Assembly (NCBI GenBank): GCA_009711705.1
Contig: VENG01000001.1
Span: forward strand, 62,001-126,000
Source: Bacillota bacterium
GTDB taxonomy: Bacteria > Bacillota > Desulfotomaculia > Desulfotomaculales > VENG01
Direction: 5' to 3'
Length of the DNA: 64,000 bases
Shown: piece after piece, positions 50,428-60,001 of the stretch
Numbering within the stretch: the stretch's first letter is position 1
How the letters are laid out: every line of letters starts with the position of its first letter
Program-made: the position numbers and the translations under genes
The notes under the pieces: generated by a model
Database searches by the model: none
Seen by the model: the letters and a program-made list of their open reading frames with translations, nothing else
What the model was told of the DNA's origin: nothing

Positions 50428-51396
50428 TTGGTACGTATAAAGATGCTAAATAACCGCAAAGGTATGTCGTCCCCTTTAAACATTGATTCAACAGCAAATA
50501 AGGGTTCATCCAAGCCGGTTGCCGGCGACCGTGGTGGGGCTGTGTCCGATAAAGCCAAAGAATTAGAAAAAATAAAAAGGGAATTAAATGGTCTAATCGG
50601 ACTACGAAGCGTAAAGCAAACCATAGATGAAATTTGCGCTTTTGTACAAATACAGAAGCGGAGACAAAGGGAAAATTTAATTGCTGAATCTCAAGTGCTG
50701 CACATGGTATTTAAGGGTAACCCCGGCACCGGGAAGACCACCGTGGCCAGAATACTGGCCAGGTTGTTCAAGGAGCTCGGTGTGCTGCCCAAGGGTCATT
50801 CTATAGAGGTAGAAAGAGCCGATCTAGTTGGTGAATATATAGGTCACACGGCACAAAAAACCAGGGATCACATCAAAAAAGCCAGCGGGGGTATTCTTTT
50901 TATCGACGAGGCATATTCTTTGGCTAGAGGAGGAAGTAAGGATTTTGGCAAAGAGGCCATAGATGCGATGGTAAAGGGCATGGAGGATAATAAGGATAGC
51001 TTAATTCTTGTTTTGGCTGGTTATAAATATGAAATGCAGCAATTCTTAGAGACAAATCCGGGGCTTCGGTCTCGTTTTCCCATTCATATTGATTTCCCTG
51101 ATTATTCTACTAAGGAATTGTTGGAAATTGGGGACTTAATGCTCAAACAGCGGCAATATTATCTGGACAGTGGCGGTCGTGAGGAGATTAGATTAATCAT
51201 AGAGCAGCAGTCAAGCCGGCACCAACACAGTGGTAATGCCAGATTGGTAAGAAACATTATCGAGCGGGCCATAAGGATACAGGCGGTTCGCCTTGTACAA
51301 AAAGGAAATATCACCAGGGAAGAGCTGATGGCCATTAACCGGAGAGATGTTCAAGGGGCACGGGACACTTGTGACTTAATCGGAGGGACAGAATGA
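50428..51396 (+). CDS. spoVK: Stage V sporulation protein K, AAA ATPase
   Basis: 322 residues, TTG start seven nt after GTGAGGTGA. The CbxX/CfqX-type AAA module has LIGLRSVKQTIDEI, Walker A FKGNPGTGKTTVARIL, Walker B GILFIDEAYSL and sensor LVLAGYKYEM, with the arginine finger in NPGLRSRFPIHI. SpoVK acts in spore maturation of endospore formers. It is followed with a 4-nt overlap by the methionine gamma-lyase-like gene. Confidence 0.9.
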   Translation: MVRIKMLNNRKGMSSPLNIDSTANKGSSKPVAGDRGGAVSDKAKELEKIKRELNGLIGLRSVKQTIDEICAFVQIQKRRQRENLIAESQVLHMVFKGNPGTGKTTVARILARLFKELGVLPKGHSIEVERADLVGEYIGHTAQKTRDHIKKASGGILFIDEAYSLARGGSKDFGKEAIDAMVKGMEDNKDSLILVLAGYKYEMQQFLETNPGLRSRFPIHIDFPDYSTKELLEIGDLMLKQRQYYLDSGGREEIRLIIEQQSSRHQHSGNARLVRNIIERAIRIQAVRLVQKGNITREELMAINRRDVQGARDTCDLIGGTE

Positions 51397-52646
51397 AGGG
51401 CAGCTTGGACTTTAAAGAGTTAATGTGTGAAGTAGAAAAGGAAATTGAACCTGCGTGCAAGAATGTGCGGGAGATTTGTCTGGAAAATCAGCATCGGGTG
51501 CTGAATGTTTTTAAAGAGGCAAGAGTTTCTGATCATCACTTAAAGGGATCAACAGGTTATGGGTATAACGATCCCGGAAGAGAAGTTTTGGATAATGTTT
51601 ACGCGGAGATTTTTGGGGCGGAGGCTGCATTGGTGCGGGGTCAAATTGCAAGTGGGACGCATGCTATTGCTTTATGTTTATTTGGTATTTTGCGGCCGGG
51701 TGACAAATTACTGTCTATAAACGGTGCGCCTTACGACACTCTACAAAAAGTAGTTGGCATCAGAGGGAGACCACAGGGGTCGCTCACTGATTGGGGTATT
51801 CAATATGAGCAGGTAGAATTACTCCCAGTTGGGGAGCTGGACTGGCCGGCAATTGAACGGGCCTTAGAGTTCCCGGTAAGGATGGTAATGATCCAACGGT
51901 CCAGGGGATATAGTTTGCGACGACCTTTGGATGTGCACACAATTGGCTCTATTGTAAACTTGGTTAGGTCAAAACAGCCGAATGCTGTTATATTTGTAGA
52001 TAATTGCTACGGCGAATTCGTGGAAACATTGGAACCCCCCTCGGTTGGTGTTGATATTACTGCTGGTTCCCTGATTAAGAATCCCGGAGGTGGGCTGGCT
52101 CCCACCGGCGGATATATAGTAGGGCGCAAGGAGTTAGTGCAAGCTGCTTCTTTTCGTTTAACCGCCCCTGGAATCGGTAGTGATGTTGGGGCAACCCTTG
52201 ATTGGCATAGAATGTTTTTCCAGGGGCTCTTTTTAGCTCCATCAGTGGTATCGCAGGCATTAAAAGGGGCCATTTTCACCGCACGGCTCTTTGAAAGGCT
52301 TGGTTTTGAGGTTTCACCCTCGTTTAAAGAATCGCGTACTGATATTGTACAGGCAGTAATACTTGGATCAGCAAGTAGATTGGTAGCTTTTTGCCAGGCG
52401 GTACAAAGTGCATCACCCATAGATAGTCATGTTCGGCCTGAACCATGGGCTATGCCCGGGTATGAGGACCCGGTAGTTATGGCGGCGGGCACTTTTGTGC
52501 AAGGTGGGTCCCTGGAATTGACTGCCGACGGCCCGTTAAGAGAGCCTTACGCGGCCTATTTTCAAGGTGGTCTAACTTTTGAGCACGTTAAAATTGCAGC
52601 TTTGTCTGCTGCTGAGCAGGTGTTGAAAGTAAGTGATGGATTATGA
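51393..52646 (+). CDS. Methionine gamma-lyase-family PLP protein
   Basis: 417 residues. This PLP-dependent family was formerly called aluminium resistance protein. Motifs: GYGYNDPGREVLDNVYAEIF at the start, RGQIASGTHAIAL for phosphate binding, and the Schiff-base Lys in GSLIKNPGGGLAPTGGYI. It probably cleaves a C-S bond of a sulphur amino acid. It is the usual neighbour of spoVK and hfq in Firmicutes. ATGA overlap with spoVK and a 4-nt overlap with the LysR gene indicate one operon. Confidence 0.88.
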   Translation: MKGSLDFKELMCEVEKEIEPACKNVREICLENQHRVLNVFKEARVSDHHLKGSTGYGYNDPGREVLDNVYAEIFGAEAALVRGQIASGTHAIALCLFGILRPGDKLLSINGAPYDTLQKVVGIRGRPQGSLTDWGIQYEQVELLPVGELDWPAIERALEFPVRMVMIQRSRGYSLRRPLDVHTIGSIVNLVRSKQPNAVIFVDNCYGEFVETLEPPSVGVDITAGSLIKNPGGGLAPTGGYIVGRKELVQAASFRLTAPGIGSDVGATLDWHRMFFQGLFLAPSVVSQALKGAIFTARLFERLGFEVSPSFKESRTDIVQAVILGSASRLVAFCQAVQSASPIDSHVRPEPWAMPGYEDPVVMAAGTFVQGGSLELTADGPLREPYAAYFQGGLTFEHVKIAALSAAEQVLKVSDGL

Positions 52647-53560
52647 ATTTAAAGCAATTGGAAGCGTTTTTATGGGTTGCTGATTTAAAGAGTTTTACCG
52701 GTGCGGCTAAGCAGTTATTTATGAGTCAACCGGCGGTGAGTTTTCAAATTAAGTCTTTAGAGGATGAGTTGAAGGTTTCCCTATTTCAAAGAAATGAAAA
52801 AAGGGTAGTAATGACTGAGGCAGGCTCACTATTATACCCTGGAGCGAAGGAAATTCTCAGGCAACATTATAAAGTAATTGAAAATTTAGACAACCTTAAA
52901 GGGCTTAAAACGGGCCAACTAAATATCGGCGCCAGTACAATCCCGGGGGAATATATCCTGCCACTGTTTGTGGGTGGGTTCTGTCAGATACACCCGGGGA
53001 TTAAAATCAGCCTTAGAATAGGAGGAAGCGGAAAAGTTGTCAACTGGGTGAATAATAAGGAAGTCGCCTTAGGGGTTACCGGAACGATGGTGGACGGAAA
53101 AGGTTTGGAGTGTGAGACGTGGATTGATGATGAATTAGTTCTTATTGGCCCGGTGCTTGTACCGGGGCAATTTGAAAGCGAAATTAAGTTAGAGAAATTA
53201 AAAAAACACCCTTTGATTTTACGTGAACAGGGTTCGGGGACCAGAGAAACTATCGAAAGTAGGTTGCAAAAAAAAGGAATCCCCCTGGGACAGTGCCGGG
53301 TAGCTATTGAATTAGGCAGTACGCGAGCGGTTATTACAGCGGTACAGGCCGGCTTGGGCTTAAGTTTTGTTTCCCGGTGGGCAGTTAAAGAATTGCTGCA
53401 ATTAGGCACAATAAGAGAAATAACAGTGCCGGAATTGGATTTAAAACGTAAACTATATTTAGTCCGTAATTCACAAGCCTTGGGGGGAGGCTTTGCCGCG
53501 ACTGCTTTTATCAACTACGTGAAGGACTGTAATAACTTAGCCATGCTTGATCACTACTGA
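52643..53560 (+). CDS. LysR-family transcriptional regulator
   Basis: 305 residues. N-terminal winged helix (LKQLEAFLWVADLKSFTGAA, then KQLFMSQPAVSFQIKSLED) and a C-terminal periplasmic-binding-like effector domain from about residue 90. It resembles the CysL/selenium-metabolism-associated LysR type by its GQLNIGASTIPGEYILP region. It overlaps the PLP gene by 4 nt and may control sulphur metabolism (inference). It ends against the convergent lexA. Confidence 0.88.
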   Translation: MNLKQLEAFLWVADLKSFTGAAKQLFMSQPAVSFQIKSLEDELKVSLFQRNEKRVVMTEAGSLLYPGAKEILRQHYKVIENLDNLKGLKTGQLNIGASTIPGEYILPLFVGGFCQIHPGIKISLRIGGSGKVVNWVNNKEVALGVTGTMVDGKGLECETWIDDELVLIGPVLVPGQFESEIKLEKLKKHPLILREQGSGTRETIESRLQKKGIPLGQCRVAIELGSTRAVITAVQAGLGLSFVSRWAVKELLQLGTIREITVPELDLKRKLYLVRNSQALGGGFAATAFINYVKDCNNLAMLDHY

Positions 53561-54172
53561 TCACATCTTTCTTAAAAGGCCAACGACTTTGCCTAGTATT
53601 TTAGCCTCTCGTGTGATAATAGGTGTCATGTTTTTATTTTCTGGTTTTAGTTTAATATGATCCTTTTCCTTAATAAAGCGTTTTACAGTGGACTCGTCTT
53701 CCAGTAGTGCCACAACGATCTCACCGTTAATAGCCGTTGCCTGTTTTTTTACGATTACTAAATCACCATCGAAGATGCCTACATCGATCATGCTCTCTCC
53801 TTTTACCGTAAGCATAAAAAATTCACCCTGACCGGTAAACTCAATAGGTAAAGGAAAGAATGCTTCCCTGTTCTCTACAGCCAATACCGGTGCCCCAGCC
53901 GCTACTCGCCCTAGGACCGGAACCCAATTAAAGGTATCGGGTTGCTCACGGGACTCTGAGCCCAGTACTTCTATAGCTCTGGGTTTGGTAGGATCTCTGC
54001 GAATAACCCCTTTTTCCTCCAGTCTTCTAAGGTAGCTGTGAACAGTTGAACTTGAACGCAGGCCCACCTTTTGTCCTATCTCTCGTACTGACGGAGGATA
54101 TCCCTTTTGATGTACTGATTCTTTAATCACGCGTAATATAGCCTCTTCCCTGGAAGTTAATTCTTCGAGCAT
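53561..54172 (-). CDS. lexA: LexA repressor
   Basis: 203 residues from ATG 54172, which follows GGGAAGG; the open frame runs 30 codons further without a ribosome site. The winged helix is [20 protein letters not shown]. The autocleavage site is Ala-Gly in VAAGAPVLA. The catalytic Ser is in KGESMIDVG, and the Lys in [10 protein letters not shown]. It represses the SOS regulon until RecA filaments trigger self-cleavage. It is divergent from the sigma-54 activator gene. Confidence 0.96.
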   Translation of the reverse strand: MLEELTSREEAILRVIKESVHQKGYPPSVREIGQKVGLRSSSTVHSYLRRLEEKGVIRRDPTKPRAIEVLGSESREQPDTFNWVPVLGRVAAGAPVLAVENREAFFPLPIEFTGQGEFFMLTVKGESMIDVGIFDGDLVIVKKQATAINGEIVVALLEDESTVKRFIKEKDHIKLKPENKNMTPIITREAKILGKVVGLLRKM

Positions 54173-54206
54173 GTGCTTCACAACCTTCCCAGATATTCTC
54201 ACAGAA

Positions 54207-54246
54207 ATTATAACATATGTAATGACATCAGTAAAACGTGTGTTCG
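54207..54246 (-). promoter_or_regulatory. lexA promoter with LexA-box-like operator
   Basis: On the minus strand: TATAAT (54212-54207), 17-nt spacer, TTTACT (54235-54230). Overlapping and just upstream lies CGAACACACGTTTT (54246-54233), matching 12 of 14 positions of the Gram-positive box CGAACRNRYGTTCG. This fits LexA autorepression. Confidence 0.65.
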
Positions 54247-54383
54247 AAAAAAAATAAAACATAGGACAATTATTTTTTATTTTTATTTTTTAGAAGGAAG
54301 TCCTAATATATTTGTCGAACTTATCTGACAATACAACTTTGCTTTGAATACAACTCTGGGGTAAAGAGGGTGGAACTTTATTT

Positions 54384-56069
54384 ATGGCTAAATTTAGGGT
54401 TGCTGTTATTGCTAGTGATGAGCGAGGAGTAGCAGTTTTAAATATGTTGGACAAGTTTAAGCGGGTTGAAGTTGTGGCTGTCTGCCAAGCCGGTGAACGG
54501 TGTGGCAGCTTTAGTTTGGTGGAGCAAAATGTTTATGTTGTTAAAGAGTTAGCTGAATTACCTTCTTTAGATATACATGCTATAATTGATACATCAGGAA
54601 TGCCGCATATAAGGCGTCAGATGATGGGTTTGAATCTTAACGGTGTAGCAATTTTGGAAGGTCAGGCAACAGAACTTTTACAGGTTATCTTGCAAGAGGA
54701 AGATAAGGTGAAAGGGATTCAGGGAGAGTTGTCTACCATACTAAATTCCGTTCAGGAAGCCATTGAAGTTGTAAATGAAAAAGGGGTTATAAAGTATGTT
54801 AATCCGGCCTTCACCAATATTACCGGTATAGAGCCCACGGAACGTATTGGTAATAATATTTATGATGTTTCACCGGAGGGAGCTTTAGCTAAGGTACTTG
54901 AAAACGGCGAGCACATTTTTGGTCACCGTACCACTGTTGGCGGCAGTAATGCCGAAGTTATCAGTAACGCTTCACCGATTATTGTTGATGGTGAGACCCG
55001 AGGAGCAGTTGTAGTATTTAATCACTTTACCGATATTATGAAATTAATGGATAAACTGCAGCAGAGCACCACCATCATTGAGAATCTGTCTGATAAGTTC
55101 GGTGAAGTGACAACCAGTAAATATACCTTTAAAGACATATTAGGTAATAACCAAGACCTGAAAAGGTGTATGCAAATAGGCGAAAGGGCCGCTAAAAGTA
55201 CATCCACAGTATTATTGACAGGGGAAAGCGGTACCGGTAAAGAGTTATTTGCCCATGCTGTCCATCATGTCAGCGGGCGCAGGGATAAACCCTTTATCAA
55301 AGTAAACTGTGCTGCAATTCCCGAAAATTTATTAGAGAGCGAATTCTTTGGCTATGTTAAAGGAGCTTTCACGGGTGCTATCAAATCCCGCATAGGCAAG
55401 TTTGAACTGGCCCACGGGGGTACCATATTTCTTGATGAAATAGGTGATATGAACCTTATTTTGCAGGGTAAATTATTACGTGTCTTGCAAGAGATGGAGT
55501 TTGAGAGGGTGGGTGGCAATGAAACTATTAAAGTTGATGTGCGAGTTATTGCTGCCACCAATAGAGACTTGCATGGTTTGATACGGCAGGGGAAGTTTCG
55601 TGAAGATTTGTACTATCGATTAAATGTGGTTGAAATACCTATTCCTGCTTTAAGATACCGTAAGGAAGATTTACCTTTATTGACTAACAATTTGATTATT
55701 AAACTAAATAGAAAACTGGGCAAGAAAGTGAAAGGTCTATCCCAGCATGGTGAGGAGGTTCTTTTTAGCTACGACTGGCCGGGAAATATACGCGAATTGG
55801 AAAATGTCGTGGAAAGAGTTATGGTTACCGTTGATGATGAGATTCTTACTAAGAGTCACTTCTTACAGTACGTCAGCCAGTTGAGGGAAGCACCCGAAAA
55901 AGATATAGAACTTATACCTATTGACCAAATGGAGCAAATATTAATTAAAAAAGCCATGGCCAAATTTGGCGGTACAGTGGAGGGGAAGAGAAGGGCTGCC
56001 CGCGCCTTAAATATTTCTTTGGCCACACTATATAACAAGCTTAAAAAAGTGAAAAACGGTAGTTTTTAA
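54384..56069 (+). CDS. PAS-domain sigma-54-dependent activator of the methylmalonyl-CoA operon (probable)
   Basis: 561 residues. Residues 1-110 resemble a Rossmann-like domain ([19 protein letters not shown]). About 115-225 is a PAS domain ([20 protein letters not shown]). About 250-480 is the AAA activator domain with [16 protein letters not shown], the sigma-54 contact GAFTGA in [13 protein letters not shown] and [10 protein letters not shown] Fis-type helix-turn-helix ends it ([20 protein letters not shown]). It stands directly before the fumarase gene, as in Pelotomaculum. I found no clear -24/-12 site in the leader. Confidence 0.85.
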   Translation: MAKFRVAVIASDERGVAVLNMLDKFKRVEVVAVCQAGERCGSFSLVEQNVYVVKELAELPSLDIHAIIDTSGMPHIRRQMMGLNLNGVAILEGQATELLQVILQEEDKVKGIQGELSTILNSVQEAIEVVNEKGVIKYVNPAFTNITGIEPTERIGNNIYDVSPEGALAKVLENGEHIFGHRTTVGGSNAEVISNASPIIVDGETRGAVVVFNHFTDIMKLMDKLQQSTTIIENLSDKFGEVTTSKYTFKDILGNNQDLKRCMQIGERAAKSTSTVLLTGESGTGKELFAHAVHHVSGRRDKPFIKVNCAAIPENLLESEFFGYVKGAFTGAIKSRIGKFELAHGGTIFLDEIGDMNLILQGKLLRVLQEMEFERVGGNETIKVDVRVIAATNRDLHGLIRQGKFREDLYYRLNVVEIPIPALRYRKEDLPLLTNNLIIKLNRKLGKKVKGLSQHGEEVLFSYDWPGNIRELENVVERVMVTVDDEILTKSHFLQYVSQLREAPEKDIELIPIDQMEQILIKKAMAKFGGTVEGKRRAARALNISLATLYNKLKKVKNGSF

Positions 56070-56173
56070 TAATTAGAGGTTAACATGGGTATATTTCTAA
56101 TTATTCTAAAACAATGACATTTCGATAAATTAAAACATTTGTCTCCAGATGTATACATAAGGAATAAGACAGG

Positions 56174-56179
56174 TATAAT
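56174..56179 (+). promoter_or_regulatory. Putative -10 of the methylmalonyl-CoA operon leader
   Basis: GGTATAATG has a consensus TATAAT but no good -35 at 17 nt. If used, transcription would start near 56186, only about six nt before the terminator hairpin at 56192, making the leader an attenuator. Confidence 0.4.
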
Positions 56180-56191
56180 GAGCGGTTATTT

Positions 56192-56248
56192 AAAATATAC
56201 CGGAATTGCCCAGTATTTTTATGCTGTGGCCCTTCCGGTATATTTTTT
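56192..56248 (+). terminator. Intrinsic terminator / candidate attenuator before the fumarase gene
   Basis: AAAATATACCGGAA (56192-56205) pairs perfectly over 14 bp with TTCCGGTATATTTT (56233-56246), loop of 27 nt, ending in a run of six T. It lies 123 nt after the regulator stop and 56 nt before the first enzyme gene. It either ends the regulator transcript or conditions expression of the operon. Confidence 0.75.
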
Positions 56249-56303
56249 GCTTTAATGATTAATGAATATGTAAGAGTTTTCAATAACTAAGGGGGGAATA
56301 GTC

Positions 56304-57146
56304 ATTAAAGTCGTCAGAGTTGATCAAATTATCGAAGAAGTTGCCCGTATGTGTCAGGAAGCCAACTATAATTTAGGACAGGACGTTATTGACGCATTTA
56401 AAAATGCTTACGAAGCAGAGCAATCAGTAACCGGTAAAGACATTCTCCAGCAATTGATTGAGAATGCTCAAATTGCTAAGAACGAATCGGTCCCCATGTG
56501 TCAAGATACCGGATTTAGTGTGTTCTTTGTCGAGCTGGGTCAGGAAGTGCACGTTGAAGGTGGTGGCCTTGAGGATGCTATCAATGAGGGAGTACGCAAA
56601 GGATATCAGGAAGGCTATCTTAGAAAGTCAATTGTGGGGCATCCCTTGGAAAGGCAAAATACCGGAGATAATACACCGGCAGTGATTCATATACGTGTCG
56701 TTCCCGGCGATAAATTAAAGATAACTGTGGCCCCTAAAGGCGGCGGCAGTGAAAACATGAGTGCAATTAAAATGCTAAAACCGGCGCAGGGCGTGGAAGG
56801 TGTTAAAGATTTTGTAGTGGAGACAGTTAAGGAAGCCGGTCCTAATCCCTGCCCCCCAATAATTGTAGGTGTAGGCATTGGCGGCACCTTTGAAAAGGCG
56901 GCATTGCTGGCTAAAGAAGCCTTATTGCGGCCGGTGGGCGAACCAAGTTCGGATCCGTATGCGGCTGACTTAGAACAAGAACTGTTGGAATTGGTAAACA
57001 AGTTAGGCATTGGTCCCCAAGGACTAGGCGGTAAAACCACGGCTTTGGCGGTTCATGTTAATACTCACCCGGCACATATTGCCAGTTTGCCTGTGGCCGT
57101 AAATATAAATTGCCATGCTAGCAGACACAAAGAGATAGAATTTTAA
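56304..57146 (+). CDS. Fumarate hydratase class I, alpha subunit (probable AUU start)
   Basis: About 280 residues. Family N-termini include a helix before MCQEANYNLGQDVIDAF, and here KVVRVDQIIEEVAR provides it. In this stretch the only start-like codon at good distance from AAGGGGGG (56289-56296) is ATT 56304, seven nt away; ATG 56349 lacks a ribosome site and would cut the conserved helix. Iron-sulphur class I features: SVPMCQDTGFSVFF, GGGSENMSAIKM and a further Cys in GPNPCPPIIVGVGIGG. With the next gene it interconverts fumarate and malate in propionate oxidation or the citric acid cycle. Confidence 0.88.
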   Translation: MKVVRVDQIIEEVARMCQEANYNLGQDVIDAFKNAYEAEQSVTGKDILQQLIENAQIAKNESVPMCQDTGFSVFFVELGQEVHVEGGGLEDAINEGVRKGYQEGYLRKSIVGHPLERQNTGDNTPAVIHIRVVPGDKLKITVAPKGGGSENMSAIKMLKPAQGVEGVKDFVVETVKEAGPNPCPPIIVGVGIGGTFEKAALLAKEALLRPVGEPSSDPYAADLEQELLELVNKLGIGPQGLGGKTTALAVHVNTHPAHIASLPVAVNINCHASRHKEIEF

Positions 57147-57171
57147 AATTTAATCCAGGAGGTGCAAAGAC

Positions 57172-57729
57172 TTGACTCCAGTAATTACAATCAAAACTCC
57201 CTTCACAACGGAAGCAGCCGAAAAGCTACGTATTGGTCAAAGGGTTCTACTGAACGGCAAGATATATACCGGTAGGGACGCAGCGCATAAAAAGCTTGTG
57301 GAACTTTTGGAAAATGGTGAAGAACTACCGATTGAGCTGAAGGATCAAATTATTTATTATGTAGGGCCTTCCCCGGCTAAGCCGGATAACGTAATAGGAT
57401 CAGCCGGTCCGACAACAAGTGGAAGAATGGATATATATGCACCTAAATTAATGGCACAAGGATTAAAGGGCATGATAGGTAAAGGAAAAAGAACGCCTGA
57501 AGTCATAAAAGCCATGAAGCAAACCAAGGCTGTTTATTTTGCTGCAGTTGGCGGCGCAGCAGCTCTTATTAGCAAAAGAATTAAATCTTGTAAAATAGTG
57601 GCTTATCCCGAGTTAGGTCCTGAGGCTATTCGTGAGTTAGAGGTGGAAGATTTCCCCGTAATTGTCGTTAATGATTCGCTTGGTGGGGATTTATATGAAG
57701 AAGGCCTTAAAATTTACGGTGCTAAATAA
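57172..57729 (+). CDS. Fumarate hydratase class I, beta subunit
   Basis: 185 residues, TTG start after CCAGGAGGTGCAAAGAC. Motifs of the C-terminal fumarase domain: TGRDAAHKKLVELLENGEEL, YYVGPSPAKPDNVIGSAGPT, TSGRMDIYAP, and the ending FPVIVVNDSLGGDLY. It pairs with the alpha subunit encoded 25 nt upstream. Confidence 0.93.
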   Translation: MTPVITIKTPFTTEAAEKLRIGQRVLLNGKIYTGRDAAHKKLVELLENGEELPIELKDQIIYYVGPSPAKPDNVIGSAGPTTSGRMDIYAPKLMAQGLKGMIGKGKRTPEVIKAMKQTKAVYFAAVGGAAALISKRIKSCKIVAYPELGPEAIRELEVEDFPVIVVNDSLGGDLYEEGLKIYGAK

Positions 57730-57977
57730 AATTAATATAAATGCTTAAACGTCAGAAGATTAGCGTGGTTAGAAATGGTTGGCAAGGTTAAGAATTATAT
57801 AGTTGTAAAAATTTTTGACGACTATTGTTGTAATATAGAAGGAAATATCACATCATTGAAGAAATAAATTCAAATGTTTAAAAATTCTAAGTTACTAGTT
57901 TTTAAATTAGTATGCCTGGCTTGTTAAAAATTACAAATCTAGCTGGGATCAAATCAATCGGAGGGAGGAAGGCATTA
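57730..57977. other. Spacer between fumarase and succinyl-CoA synthetase genes
   Basis: 248 bp, AT-rich, no gene. A TTGACG lies at 57815-57820, but no -10 is properly spaced. No clear terminator hairpin, so read-through from the fumarase genes is possible. Confidence 0.3.
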
Positions 57978-59087
57978 GTGAAGTTATTTGAGTACATGGG
58001 CAAAGAATTATTTGCGCAGTATGGTGTCACCGTACCTAAAGGTAGAGTTGTGACTTCTCCGGAAGAGGCTGCCAAAGTTGCCCAAGAAATCGGAAGTACA
58101 GTTGTTGTTAAATCCCAGGTTTTATCAGGTAAGAGGGGTAAAGGTGGCGGCATTAAGTTTGCCGACAATGCAGAAGAGGCCCGCGCTGCCGCTGAAGAAA
58201 TTTTGGGCATGACAGTTCAGGGGTATAAAGTTGAAACCCTTTTGGTAGAAGAAAAGCTTCAAATTGATAAAGAATTATATTTGTCTATTACTGTAGACAC
58301 TTCTGCTAAAATGCCGGTAATTATTGCTTCAGCTGAAGGCGGCATGGAGATTGAAGATGTTGCTGAAGAAAATATAATGAAGAAGCATATTGACCCGCTA
58401 GTAGGCTTTAGCCCTTATTTGGGCAGAGAAACTGCCCGCCGCCTGGGACTTACCGGACCATTAGCTAAAGAAGCTAATAAACTTATGGCCGGCTTGGTTA
58501 AGATGTTCAAGGAAAAGGACGCCGAGCTGGTAGAAATCAACCCGCTGGTAATCAGTGGCGATAGATTAATAGCCGCCGACTCCAAAGTAACCATTGATGA
58601 TGATGCTTTATTCAGGCAAAAAGAAGCACCCGTGGTTGAAGAGCGCACGGAAACTGAAAAAAAGGCACACGAATTGGGATTAGCATTTGTAGAATTGGGT
58701 GGAGACATTGCCATTATGGCTAACGGTGCCGGAATGGCGATGGGAACATTAGACACAATTTCTTACTACGGCGGCTCCCCTGCGAACTTCTTAGATGCTG
58801 GCGGCGGTACAGGTATGGAAGAAACCGCGCAGGCTCTAGAGCTTTTGCTGGCAAATAAACCGAAGGCTGTTTTTATCAACATTTTTGGTGGCATTACCAG
58901 GTGTGATGACGTTGCCAATGCATTTCTCAAGGTTAAACAATCCAGAGAAATTCCTGTCCCTGTTGTGATTCGCATGGTCGGTACAAATGAAGAAGAAGCT
59001 ATTAAACTTTTAAGTGAGAATGGCATTGAGGCCTATAAAGTAATGCATGAAGCAGCTCAAAAAGTTGTAGAACTGGCTAAAGCTTAA
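57978..59087 (+). CDS. sucC: Succinyl-CoA synthetase (ADP/GDP-forming), beta subunit
   Basis: 369 residues from GTG 57978, nine nt after GGAGGGAGG; this gives KLFEYMGKELFAQYGV, the usual N-terminus, whereas the frame is open from 57912. ATP-grasp features: VVKSQVLSGKRGKGGGIKFA and LVEINPLVISGDRLIAADSK. The C-terminal CoA-ligase-like domain has NFLDAGGGTGMEE and INIFGGITRCDDVA. It makes nucleoside triphosphate or activates succinate, linking fumarate and methylmalonyl-CoA steps. Confidence 0.94.
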   Translation: MKLFEYMGKELFAQYGVTVPKGRVVTSPEEAAKVAQEIGSTVVVKSQVLSGKRGKGGGIKFADNAEEARAAAEEILGMTVQGYKVETLLVEEKLQIDKELYLSITVDTSAKMPVIIASAEGGMEIEDVAEENIMKKHIDPLVGFSPYLGRETARRLGLTGPLAKEANKLMAGLVKMFKEKDAELVEINPLVISGDRLIAADSKVTIDDDALFRQKEAPVVEERTETEKKAHELGLAFVELGGDIAIMANGAGMAMGTLDTISYYGGSPANFLDAGGGTGMEETAQALELLLANKPKAVFINIFGGITRCDDVANAFLKVKQSREIPVPVVIRMVGTNEEEAIKLLSENGIEAYKVMHEAAQKVVELAKA

Positions 59088-59115
59088 AAAACTTAGAAAA
59101 GGAGGTTGTTGACCA

Positions 59116-59982
59116 GTGGCCATTATTATTGATGAGAACACTCAAGTTGCTGTACAAGGAATGACCGGAAACCAGGGTAGATTCCATACCAAGCAGATGC
59201 TAGCCTATGGAACAAAAATAGTAGCCGGAATATCCCCCGGAAAAGGCGGCCAGGAAGTGGAAGGGGTACCGGTTTATGATACCATGACAGCTGCCGCAAA
59301 AGATCACCGTATTGATGCTTCGGTATTGTTTATTCCCGCACCTTTTGCTAAAGATGCTGCATTTGAAGCAATTGATGCTGGAGCTAAAGTTCTTGTGGGC
59401 GTTCCCGAGCATATTCCCGTCCATGATGAAATGGAAATCGTCAATTATGCTAAAAGTAAGGGAGTCGTAGTTGTTGGACCTAATAGTTTCGGTATTGTAT
59501 CTTCCGGCAAGTGTAAAATAGGCATACCGCCCAATCAATTCTTTACAGAAGGTCAAGTTGGCGTTGTTGCCCGCAGCGGGACCCTCACTTATGAAATAGT
59601 AGGAAACCTGGCTATGAACGGTTTGGGTCAAAGTACTGTTGTTGGTCTAGGTGGTGACCGGGCAGTTGGTCTGTCTTTTGTGGACGTATTAAAGAAATTT
59701 GAACAGGATCCTCAAACCAAAGCTATTGTAATGGTTGGTGAAATTGGCGGCAATGCTGAAGAGCAGGCAGCTGAATTCATTAAAGACAATATGAGCAAGC
59801 CTGTTGTTGCTTATATTGCCGGTAAGAGCGCGCCCCCTGGAAAGAGAATGGGACATGCCGGTGCTATTATTGAGCGCGGCAAGGGAACATTCGACGGCAA
59901 AGTAGCAGCTTTGCAGGAAGTCGGTGTACAAGTAGCTGCATTACCCTTTGAGGTACCTGGATTGTTGAAAAAGGTACTGTAA
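59116..59982 (+). CDS. sucD: Succinyl-CoA synthetase, alpha subunit
   Basis: 288 residues, GTG start after AAAGGAGGTTGTTGACCA. CoA-binding Rossmann part with [17 protein letters not shown] and [20 protein letters not shown]. The active-site phosphohistidine is in [15 protein letters not shown]. It pairs with the SucC protein encoded 28 nt upstream. Confidence 0.95.
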   Translation: MAIIIDENTQVAVQGMTGNQGRFHTKQMLAYGTKIVAGISPGKGGQEVEGVPVYDTMTAAAKDHRIDASVLFIPAPFAKDAAFEAIDAGAKVLVGVPEHIPVHDEMEIVNYAKSKGVVVVGPNSFGIVSSGKCKIGIPPNQFFTEGQVGVVARSGTLTYEIVGNLAMNGLGQSTVVGLGGDRAVGLSFVDVLKKFEQDPQTKAIVMVGEIGGNAEEQAAEFIKDNMSKPVVAYIAGKSAPPGKRMGHAGAIIERGKGTFDGKVAALQEVGVQVAALPFEVPGLLKKVL

Positions 59983-60001
59983 AAAGAAAGGAGGAACAGC
60001 C

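Noticed and set aside
56070..56303. Sigma-54 -24/-12 promoter before the fumarase gene
   Set aside because: Expected from the activator type, but no GG-N10-GC element with the right flanks was found by eye.
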